Source: Falciphora oryzae (taxonomy: Eukaryota; Ascomycota; Sordariomycetes; Magnaporthales; Magnaporthaceae). Taken from it: a DNA stretch of 64,000 nucleotides. The stretch is from positions 1-64,000 of the forward strand of contig JNVV01000005.1 of assembly GCA_000733355.1 (NCBI GenBank), written 5' to 3'. Each line of letters begins with the position of its first letter. Within the stretch, counting starts at the first letter, position 1. Below the pieces are notes generated by a model that saw only the letters and a program-made list of their open reading frames with translations, was not told the DNA's origin and made no database searches. This document shows, in pieces, positions 22,043-32,073 of the stretch. The position numbers were made by a program, and so were the translations under genes.

Positions 22043-23154
22043 ATGGCTCCCATCACACGCGTCGCCCATGCCGGAGTAAGTGACTCAACACTTTCACTGT
22101 TTTCTGCTTTGCCTGAGTACCGGCGCGCCACCCGGCCCATATATTCTACCCCCTGGCAGACTCGCAAAGTGACTTACACACAACTGTGGGGATACCACAG
22201 GCCTCTGGCGCTCTAGGCCTGGTAGTTCTGAAGCATCTCGTCAACGCCGGCTTCGACGTGACCGTGCTCAGCCGCACTCCCGGCAAGCTGCCGGCCGAGT
22301 ACGCCTCCTCCGCCAAAGAAATCGTCGTCGACTTCGCCTCGCAGGCGTCCCTGGAGGCTGCGCTGCGCGGCCAGGACGCCGTCGTCAGCACGCTCAGCGA
22401 TGCCGGCGGTTACGCGGCGCAAGAGCCCCTCATCAAGGCCGCCGTGGCCGCGGGGGTGTCACGCTTCATCCCCTCTGAGTTTGGGGGCAACCTTGAGCAC
22501 CCAATAATCCGGACCTTCCCCTTTTGCGCGGTCAAGGTCGCCGTCGAGGACATGCTCATCAAGGAGGCCGCTGCGCCCACCGCGAACCCCATGACCTACA
22601 CGTTCATCTTCACCAACGTCTTCCTGGACTGGGGCCTCGAGGAGGGGTTCACGACGGACCTTGGAAACAAAAAGGCCACGCTTTATAACGGCGGCTCGTC
22701 CCCGCTCAGCTACACCCGCCTGCCTACCATCGCCCAGGCCGTCGTTGCCGTCCTCCAGCGCCCAGACGAGACGGCGAACAAGATCGTCCGCATCCACGAC
22801 GGCATCCTGACCCAGAAGGAGTTTCTCGATACCATCCAGGAAGTGACGGGCCCCTGGACTATTGATGAGGACGACGTCGAAGCCCTCCAGGCGAGATCAG
22901 ACGAGGCCTTTGCCAGGGGCGTTATGAACCACTGGGTCGTTTATGGCTGGCTCATCCGAGCTAGCCACTCGGCCGGCTTCGGTGCCGACTTTGTGGATAA
23001 CAACAACAAGCTCTTGGGTCTCAAGGAGCACTCGACCGACGAGATGAAGGAGCTGGTTCGGGGCCTCGTGAAGGACATCGTCGATAACAACAAGTACAGG
23101 GGCTCGTTTGCCAAGGCCCTGTCGAGCGCTCGCCAAGCCTCTGTGGGCGTTTGA
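22043..23154 (+). CDS. NmrA-like / isoflavone-reductase-like NAD(P)-binding protein
   Basis: Model join(22043..22075,22201..23154), 328 residues. Exon 1 gives MAPITRVAHAG and exon 2 continues ASGALGLVVLKHLVNAG, so the intron splits the dinucleotide-binding motif (GASGALG, matching GxxGxxG). Further family features are TVLSRTPGKL after beta-2, VSTLSDAGG, RFIPSEFGGN, the KVAVEDML segment with the Lys typical of the atypical SDR family, and FTNVFLDWGLEEGF. The family includes isoflavone reductases and NmrA redox sensors; fungal members of this length are often stress- or secondary-metabolism-associated, but the substrate cannot be read here. The protein is cytosolic, with no signal peptide. The intron (125 nt) has a GTAAGT donor and CACAG acceptor. 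A strong TATA box precedes the gene. The start codon is well placed (ACAATGGCT). Confidence 0.88.
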
Positions 23155-23490
23155 GTAGTTTGGATACTAGAGCGACCCTCTGCTCAGACTTCAAGTACCC
23201 GGTATATATAGTACAGCAACTCGCTACACGGCGGCTTATAGAGTGAGGTTTGTGGGCTAGCTGATTGAACCATTCAGGTTGAAGCCTGTTTTTATCTCCT
23301 TTGAAAATCAGCGCCGAGGTGACTCCTTCGAGCCATGCACAGAAAACCAAATAAACAAGATTCTTTGGAATCAGACCCCTATAACTCTTGCCCAAATCGC
23401 CCCTCGCACCGATGGCTACAGAGCTCGGCCTTCTTCATCAGCCGATGCCCTGGCTTTTTGTATCCGCTCTTCCAGTGACGCCCTGCTGGC
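23155..23490. other. Convergent 3' region, NmrA-like / surface protein
   Basis: 3' UTR-like sequence; nothing else is recognised. Confidence 0.5.
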
Positions 23491-24564
23491 TTAATAACCA
23501 TGCATGCGCATGAACGCCTCCTGCCTCAGGGCGTTCCGGTGGTCGCCGTAGTAGGTGTCATCGGTTATCGGGTACGGCGCCATAGTCGCGGGAGGCGGCG
23601 TGTCAGCCCTGGCCGGCTCGCGCCTCTTCCGCTCTCGCCACATCCAGAACCCGATGCCGAAGGCGGCCGCGATAGCCGCGCCCCCGATCGAGACTCCGAC
23701 GGCCAGCGGGATCGTGCCGTTAGAGTCTTGCGGCTGATCGGTTGGCCCGGTAGTAGAGTTATCGGTGCCGTTGGATGGGATGCCCGGGATTACCACATCG
23801 GGCGTGCCTGGGGCGGCAGTCTGGTCCGGGGATGAGGATGTGGGAGCGGAGCCTGGCGCCTGCGACTCCGAAGCCGACGTGGTGACGTGGGTTGTAGCCG
23901 AAGCTATGCGTATCTCTCATCAGTAAGGGAACAAGGGCCATGTATGCCGATAGTGGCGGGAAGAATAGGCCCTAAGGGCACGGTACCTGTAGAGACGCTC
24001 GAGCTATGCGGAGGAATCGGAGTCCCCATGGGATCGAGAACGGTGCCGCCACTGGTGACGGCTATAGTTGTGATGTCAGCGTTCAGCCCACCAAACGATC
24101 TAGTAAATATTCCCCCTGGCACCAAGGCTGGCCCAGAGTTTCGGGGATACGTGACAGAATATGAACTCACTAGCTCCCATGCTGATAGTGCCACCGAGAT
24201 CCTTGTCGCACTTTTCGGCATCGCCGCAGACGTAGCTGTTGGTGCCGGCCTCGCACTTCTCGAGGAATACGATCTCTCCCAACTTGGCGCAGACATCGGT
24301 GCATCCCTGAGAGGTCTTGGAAGCGCACGCGCCGATGTAGAACCTGTCCTTCTTGCCGCTCTCCTTGCGCATGCAGCCGCCGTTGGTGAGGCAGACGTCG
24401 CCGATGACGCAGCACGTGTTGAGGCTGACGCCGGGTCGCGTCCAGCTGCAGGCGCCTATCCGGTCCTTGTCCTTGGGCGTCGACCCGTCCGAGAAGAGAC
24501 AGTCGGCGGCAGCCGTGACGCTGGCGAAGAAAGTGACGACAGCCAGCAGTGCCAGCGGCAGCAT
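23491..24564 (-). CDS. Cys-rich cell-surface protein with one membrane span
   Basis: Model complement(join(23491..23903,23987..24061,24171..24564)), 293 residues. An N-terminal signal peptide (MLPLALLAVVTFFASVTAAA) leads to a Cys-rich ectodomain of about 110 residues with a CC pair in the order C-C-CC-C-C (SLNTCCVIGDVCLTNGGC, then CASKTSQGCTDVC). I know this pattern from many Pezizomycotina surface proteins of unknown function. A Ser/Thr/Pro-rich stalk follows, then one membrane span (about residues 208-230, AVGVSIGGAAIAAAFGIGFWMW), a basic stop-transfer WRERKRRE and a 50-residue cytosolic tail. The layout resembles wall sensors but is not a WSC domain. All three exons are phase-consistent. 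It probably sits in the plasma membrane facing the cell wall; ligand and role are unknown. Confidence 0.82.
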
Positions 24565-27500
24565 GGTGGGTGTGGCGAGAGGATATGGTCGATGGCCCGG
24601 TGATGGTCCTGAGGACCAAAGCAAAACCATTGTGCGGTCAGATGACAGCGGTGATGGCCGCCGCCGACTTTGTTTGGGATTTCGTTAGGAAAATCCGGGG
24701 TTCTTTCCTCGAGGTGGTGGTTGTTGACGACTTTTTTTCTAGGCTTGCCACAAAGGTTGTGGGGGGCTTGAGAACCAGTGACGGTTTTTTTTGTTGCAAA
24801 GTTCAAGCGGAAAGAGAATGACAGTGCGCCAATCTTGGACTGCCCGTGGTCCGCAATGGAGCTGGCCGTGCTGTTCCCCCCTCTTGGTGCCTCAAGGGTG
24901 GTGCAAGCCGGACCAGCGAGGCAGACGTTTGGACGGAAAAGGAAGGGACACAAGGAGGGTCTGGACGTGGTTCTGTCCGATGCATATCATTGTGGCCAGG
25001 CAATGCAATCAGTGTGCAGCCAGCAGCACCGAGGTGCTCCTTGTCCTCGGCTACCAGAAGAGTGAGGGCAAAACGAGAGACAGGTGAACAGCAGTACCAT
25101 GTGTGCTGATAGGCGGTCCCCGTCCTGCCCGGTCTCGCAGCTTGACGCTCCCTATACCCACATCCGAGTCCCGAGTGTGCTTACACCGACAAGATAGCTT
25201 CTCTAGGTACCTGCGTTCCTTCTGTACCTCCATTCCAGCGCATGGGGACACTCCCGATTTTCTGACCTCTCATATGGGCCCATACCGTCCTACCGGGCTA
25301 CACAACGACGGTTCTGTTACACGATACACATCCATCTTTGCCACAAGGTGCAAGCCTGATTTGATTACAAGGGGCGGCCCTAGAGCGCATGTGGTACCTC
25401 GCCCACCAGCCATGTTTGTGTGGCTAGGTGAGCGTTGGATATCTGTTGAAGAACGTGAGATACACAAGCTAGACCAAGGCATCGCGTTGTTCAGGGCATT
25501 CGATATCAAGGCACTCGCAGTCCTTCTTCCACTGTTGATACACGGGCAGCCAGTAAAAAATAAGCATGCCTCCCCTTTCCTCAGTCATCCATGCCTGAAC
25601 CCGTCTAGATTCTGGTACAGGCCGGGTACAGCTCTGCATGTCCCCGTTGCGTCTTCTGGATACCTACCTACCTACACCCATTTGTGTCACCGCCTCCGCC
25701 TGCTCTCGCATGCATCTGCTCCACGCGCATAGGAGTGCAACCAGCCGCAAGGGACCATGCAAATCCACGGCAAGTTGACAATGCCATAGATACCCTTCAC
25801 GTCCATCTCACACCAGCTCAACACTGGGATTAATCACTCACTGTCTCGTTTTGTTCTGCCTGCTAGATCCATGTTTCTTCCCACTGCGAGCTGTGGTCTC
25901 CCTTTTTACAGCCGAGGTGTGGATTCGTCAAACAGCCTCGATATCCCGAGACCATGGGTATCATCTCTGCCTATCCAGGTACCTAAGTAGGTATCTGTCA
26001 TCTCCCGCAAGGCTGACTTCAACTTTCCATCAAGTGTTGGATGGTGATCTCTTCCAACTTACACGCAATTCTATGCTAGATATTCGGAGACCATTTCTTC
26101 AGGTTCTTTGAAGTCGTTATCCCCGGACCTGGGCCCTTGCAAAAAAGCGGCACTGGTTCGTCCTTGCTTGGCTACCTCCCTCCAGCTCTATAATCATCGA
26201 TAGAAAAATGCGCTGCCCATTCCTGTTCATACACAGACAACCAAACCGGTAAACATGCCGATAGCCCTTGGATAGTTCTTCTCCCAAACACCAGACGCCA
26301 ACTAGGGCAGACAGACGCCAGCACTCCCACGCGCGCACGCACACGCACACGCACACGCACGCACACACGTACACAGAAAAAAACACCACATACGAAAGCC
26401 GAACTGCTTTCTCCACTTCTTTGGTTTCTACAATTCCGATCGAGTACACAGGACAAGGCGTCCCAGCCATCGCCTTTCATCGCTCCAGATCTTCCGAGCG
26501 AGCACCGTTGCAGGATCTTCTGTTTGCTTCTCCGTGTCCTCCACTCCGCTATCTCTTCTCTTTTCTGCATAGTTACCGCTCTCCAACATCAACGACCCTG
26601 CCGGGCGCTCCTAGCCATCCACACTCCCATCGCACTCGCCCACGCCGAGAAGCAGGAGCCTGATATCCCGGTCCAGGACTCCAGGACACGGAAATCAAGA
26701 TTTTGCCTCCTGGAACAACCTCCGCAACAGCTCGACGCCTTCTCGACTTTCATTCTCCAGCTTCACGTACGCCCATCAGGGCGAGCCATTGGGGTGCCCG
26801 GCGTGGAAGCTGAGATAGCGAGGTGGTTCTTGCAGGTATGAATGGCCTGCTAACCAATTCCTTGTCCGTCCATGGTCAAATGTGAGTCCTCAACCAGCAA
26901 AACTGAAACCGTGAATATCGTAACTCGTTGTCATTTCCGGCGCCGAGGGGGTATATCCTAAAAGGGGATGATGATTCGCCGCAAACAAACGATGTGCTTT
27001 TTTTGCCGGACCGCGGACGAAAAAGGCAGCGAAAATAAATGTGGTGAGTATGTAATAAGGGGGAAAATATGAGAAAACGACGTTGAGAGTTCAGGTACTT
27101 TGCCACAGCTGCGAGCACGCATTACTGACGCCATCATGGGATTCTTCGTTTTTGTTGGCGAGAAGGGAGCGAGACGAGCTGAAATTTATGCCTTACAGCT
27201 GCGGCAGAGCAAAAAGAAGTGAGAGAAAGAAAGAACCATGAGGGGAAGCTGCGTTGACGAAGAACGAGAACCGAGTACGCCGTCCCGAAACAACCAGGTG
27301 GCAAAAGTGCCGAGATCGCGGTGATAACCAAACGGAAAGAAAAGAAAAGCAGAGAAAAGGAGGAATTTGGGATGCGCATAAAGTCAAGAGACAAAGTAAA
27401 ACAAGGACGATAAGTGCCCAAAGAAAGACAACGGGGGGCAAAATTCAAAAAAAAAAAAAAGAGGTGACCCTGGCTCATCATGTTCATGATGGCCGCGATG

Positions 27501-27591
27501 GACGCCGTGTCAGGCCTCACCCTAACACAGGACAAGGCTGAAAGCGTATCGGTCTGAGGAGAGGAATGATCGGCGTCGTCTTGTGGTGGTT
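24565..27591. other. Gene-poor interval, surface protein to GIS2
   Basis: No coding region is recognised. The interval has a purine/pyrimidine-biased segment near 27200-27470 beside the GIS2 3' end (likely its 3' UTR), a CA-rich microsatellite near 26328-26376 and TACCTACC runs near 25660-25680. A plus-strand open frame at 25103-25732 lacks domain content and was not called. Confidence 0.45.
26328..26376. repeat. CA/CG dinucleotide microsatellite
   Basis: An alternating run of CACGCA and CACACG units spans about 49 bases. Alternating purine-pyrimidine DNA of this kind can adopt Z-form and is length-variable. Confidence 0.85.
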
Positions 27592-28444
27592 TTACGCGAC
27601 CGGAGCGATGGGAGGAACCGGGGCGGCGGCGATGGCGGACGGGTCAGCCGCAAGAGGGACCTCGGCAGGGGGAGCCTCGGTGCTGGCGTTCTTTTGGGGG
27701 CAATCCCTCGAGATGTGGCCGGCCTCGCCGCACTGGTAGCAGGTCTTGCCAGCAGTGTTCAGCGGGCCACCGTTGGGGGCGGTGCAGTCGCGCGAGATGT
27801 GACCAAGCTTGCCACAGGCGTAGCACTTCATCGCCTGCGCCTGACAGTCACGAGCGAAGTGGTTCGGGCCACCACACTTGTAGCAGGTGGCAGGTCGAGG
27901 GCCACCCGCGAAGCCGCCGCGCGGGGGGAACCCACCGGCGTAGCCGCCGCGGGGAACCGGAGCGCCTCGCCCCATGTTCACACCAGCGGGGTTCGGGCAG
28001 GCGCGCTAGGGCACGAGTTAGCGACAAGGGTCCCAGAGAGTCCACTCAGGCGTTGCATGCCTATGTTGCCATGGCAGATGCTATGGACTCATCACTTACA
28101 GCCAAGTGGCCCGGCTGTCCGCAGTTGTAGCAACGACCACCAGCACCGGCGCCGCTCAGGCGGAGGGTCGGGCAGTCAGCCTGGACGTGGCCTAGGCCCT
28201 GGCAGTGGTAGCACTGCTTGGCCTCGGTGGTCCGCGGGAGCGGGCAACCGTTGGACTCATGGCCCGGCTGCTTGCCTGTTGAGACCATGTTAGAATGCCA
28301 AGAACCCCGCAATTGCTGGCAAAAAAAAAAAAAAAAAACAGCGCACATACAGTTGTAGCAAAGGCGCTCGGCGGAAGAGCAGACCTCGGCGTAGTGGCCG
28401 ACGTTGCCGCACTTGTAGCAGGCCCGACGAGAAAGCGAAGACAT
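27592..28444 (-). CDS. GIS2: Gis2/Byr3/CNBP-type protein with seven zinc knuckles
   Basis: Model complement(join(27592..28005,28100..28275,28351..28444)), 227 residues. Seven CCHC zinc knuckles (CX2CX4HX4C) are readable: CYKCGNVGHYAEVC, CYNCKQPGHESNGC, CYHCQGLGHVQADC, CYNCGQPGHLARAC, CYKCGGPNHFARDC, CYACGKLGHISRDC and CYQCGEAGHISRDC. An RGG-like linker (MGRGAPVPRGGYAGGF) separates knuckles four and five. Proteins of this family bind single-stranded G-rich nucleic acid and mRNA, and yeast Gis2 associates with translating ribosomes and P-bodies. Intron 1 interrupts the second knuckle after its first Cys codon begins, and intron 2 interrupts the fourth; both splice in phase. The C-terminus is an Ala/Pro-rich tail (about 45 residues) without knuckles. 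Intron 1 contains an A/T homopolymer of 18 bases. Confidence 0.95.
28321..28338. repeat. Homopolymer run inside GIS2 intron 1
   Basis: An 18-base A run on the plus strand (T on the transcribed strand) lies just downstream of the donor in GIS2 intron 1. It may act as a U-rich intronic tract and will be length-variable. Confidence 0.9.
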
Positions 28445-31400
28445 GTTGTCAGATTTTAAAGAAGCTGCAGCAGAGTCAGTACCATATCAGCACTCGATCC
28501 TAGTGTAAGCCGAAACTCTGGTTCTCTCCCGCTCCCTTCCGGTCGTATGGTCTCCGGTGTGCTGGCTAGGGCCGGCGTCGGTGTCGTGCGCGGCCAATCA
28601 TTCCAGGTCTAGTCGCATGGTGTTCCGGGACACCCGGACCCCAGGGGCTCGTGGTGCAGAAATCCCACGTGGCGATCGAGCCTCGGGTGCGGCATGGCGT
28701 TTGAGGCGCACAGAACATGGCCGACGTCAAGGTGAAAGTGCACCCTCCCCTTGGCCCAGACAGGAACATGATGCGGCGCATTGTATTGGAAGCTTGGCTC
28801 GGGCATCAGGAACGTGCATGATGCATGAGGCTTGTGTAACGTCCCAGCGGAGCGTTCCTTGTAACTTCCACATCGATGGCCGATGTCATCATATCGACGT
28901 ATGCCGCGGCGCATTCAAATTTCGACTCCAAGGCGAGGCCAGCGGCGAGGGCCCGCAGCTTCAAGCTTTCCATGGCCTGCGACCGTGTCACCGAGGCTCG
29001 AGACGGCGTCTAAATGCGCGCTTGGGGGGTTTTGCGGCCCAGGGGACTCCGTTTGCGAAACAGAGGCACGAAATGGTTTTTCGAAGAGTCGAGGCGGGGG
29101 ACCCATCGAATAGCGGGGATGCGGGCACAGACAGCGCCGGTGGTGGGAGGATTTTGCGCCGTGTTGCGCCGTGGCCTGACCCCTCGCGCCGGCCACAAAA
29201 CTGAAAAAGGCCGCGCCAGGCGCTTTGCGAGTCGCGAGAAGGACGCCGTCGCCACAGCACGTCCGGTGACGACGGCGGCGTGGGCGCGACGCGGGGCGGG
29301 CTCGCTCGGGCAGAGGCGCAAACGGACAGCACCCACGTCGGGCCGGCGCGAGTCGCAGGTCGAAGGTGGCGGTTTGGCTGGGGCGCCGTCGATTCTTCCT
29401 CGATATTCTCACGGTTCCGGGTCCTCGGGGAGGCCCAGGGGATGGGACAGGAGAGAGGCAGAGACGGGGAGAGAGCAGGGAACCAGAGCAAGCAAAAAGG
29501 CTAAAGCCAACTGACCTTTAACGTTGCGGGATATCCTTTACGGCCTCTCGTCCAACTACCACAACAGCCTGCGCAAGCCTATCCACGATCTCATCCAGCG
29601 CGACAGCCCGAACGAAACGAGAGAACAAAAAAGAGATGCTTGGGTAGCGATTCTATCCGTCGAGAAGGAGCGATGAGAACCTTTCAAAAGGGGGAGAGGG
29701 AGGAGAGAGGAGAAAGTGTGGATGAAGCGAACGAAAGGTACCCGAGCCCGACTGGGAGTGTGATCCGTCCCGCACGGGCTAGTGGAGGTCGAGAAAAAAA
29801 AATAATAAGACACACATCCATGGAGGCATGGCCCGAATGGAGCGACCTGGGAGCGGCACTAGCCCCTTCCAGGCGTGTCAGCGGCTCCTCCGGCGATTTG
29901 GTGCGGCGTAGCGCTTGCTAATCGGCCAGGGCAGGTACTGGCCAGGTACTTTTGGGGGTTCTGGGGACCCCTCGGTCTCAGCGGGCTCCCGCCGGGCAGG
30001 TAGCATCAGGCCGGGCATCGACTCGCTTGTCAGCCCGGCCTCCCGCAGCCAGCCCAGGAACTAACTGCACGACTGACATCGAGGCCAGACCTTGCGAGTG
30101 CTTGCCCGCATCCGCCGTCGACTGCAAGAGTCGCGCCGACGTACCCGTACCACATAGTATGGGCTGCGCAGCTTGGAAAGCTCCATCCATGCCATATGCG
30201 ATGTACCTCTGGCCCCCGGGCAGAGGCGCCCACCCGCTTTCCTTCTGCGTCGAACGGCCAGCCCTGGTCATGGAGGGGCTATGCGGTCCACTTTTTAGTG
30301 TGGATCCGTTGATGCGGGCAGTTCGGGTGACAGAGCAAGCCACAAGCGCCCTCGAAAGTTGACAGATCCCGCCCTCTCCTGCACCGCTGCACGCAATATC
30401 CTGGTTTGTCGCGAGCCTAGGCGGCCAAACTTGCTGGGGAGCTGAGCAGAAGCAAATAAGTGATAGATTGGAGAGTTCAGCTACCCCTACCCGTGGTATT
30501 CCGGCATCTTGCCCCGGCTGTGCTCACCGCCTGAGAAAGCAACTTGGTCCAGCGCACAACCTGAGACTCGAGGGGTGTTTTTTGCCCGTATTTTTTTCTC
30601 GTGTTATTCGAGCAGACGCCACTAGCACCAGCACCGTGCATGCAGCCACTCAAGCAACTACCCTTCCTCCTTCCTATCTAACCCCTACTAGCTACTACCT
30701 AGTCTGTTTTTAACCTTCTAGCCTGCTTCCACGGAGACGCCATACCACCCAGTTTTTGGCGGCGGCAACGGCCGTAATGCGTATTTCTCCAGCGTATGCT
30801 TTCCCACCCATCTCCCCTCCTTCCGTCCGCCCGCCTCCTGTCGCCTCAGCTTGCCGGAACGCCAGGCTGTAACTTTGCCAGCTCTGCAGGGGGTGGCGAG
30901 CCTGCACGCACGGGCTCCATGTCAAGCGCCTCTGCTGGCCCCTCCGGCCAGTCCGGCTCACCCCCATTGGCTTTGTGGAGAAAGCAGACAAACGACAGCC
31001 AACGTCCCACGCTGATCAATGTCGAGTAAAATCGTTTTCTGTCCGCGTGCTGGACCGGGCATCGACGATGCCTTGCTTGGGCCGTGGTTAGGCTACGATG
31101 TAGGCTTGGTAGCTTTCAGGTGAGCCACCAGGAAAAGCCCTGCCTCGCTGCCCACCAGTCGTACCTGGTAGCCTGAGCAATTTATTATCCCATTTCCCTC
31201 TTCGTGGCCGGCCATTGCGCCATATCCGAACCTAGATGCCGTGCGCCCCCTGCCCCGTTGCTTCAAGCCAGACCATCCGAGGGGCGGGCACTGGTTAGAT
31301 TCCATCTTGTGATCTGTCTACCAGGCCCTTTTGCCCCCTGACGCACCCCTCCGCGCAATGTATGAGAGGGGAAGGACCCAGATGCCAGGGTTGTGATAGT

Positions 31401-32073
31401 CTGATTTGCCAAAAACTCTTTTTGACAAGTCCTGCTATTTTTGTGTGCGCGCCCCAAGAAAACCCTCTCAGCTTATGGTGCAGCGAAGCCGCCAAAGCCT
31501 CCCACTCGGGTGGCTTCAAAATCCCCCGCGCCGTCGCCCCAAGATGATCGGCTGAAATGTCTGAAGTCGTTCCAATCAGGAGCTGGTCACATTTTTTGAG
31601 CGCTTATTCTCTGCCTGGACACGGATCTGCGCATCCCACAATGCGACGTCGTTGTGTTGGCAGTCAAACCATGTTGCTCGGTCTTGGCCTGGCCCGAACA
31701 TTACAATATCTTTCTTGTAAAGGGCCTCGTGGGCGTTCGACGATGCACGCATGCAGATGACTTCCGGTGCGTACTACTGTAGGATAATTAAGAGAGTGTA
31801 CGTATGGGATACTCAGTTTAGATGGAGAGCGATCCTTGATAAATGCCGCACATGATTAGGTATGCCGACCAGGACTCCCTCGTTGGTAAAACAGGAAAAG
31901 AAGAGTAAGAAGAAGCAAAAATCCACCACACCAGTTGCGCCATGCTACGATTATTTTACAATACAAAACAAAAGCTCCAAGTGTGAAAGGCGATGAATGG
32001 CCACCATCACCTCGGTTGAGCGAGACTAGGACCACCTAATTTTTGGGTTAATCCCCCGCTGCCTATAGCAGCC
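28445..32073. other. Gene-poor interval upstream of GIS2
   Basis: The interval holds the GIS2 promoter and probably its leader. I found no frame with recognisable domains on either strand, and no tRNA or transposon. It ends at the 3' side of the two-TM membrane protein gene. Confidence 0.45.

Noticed and set aside
25103..25732. 209-codon plus-strand open frame
   Set aside because: Contains TACCTACC repeat and no recognisable motif; judged chance.
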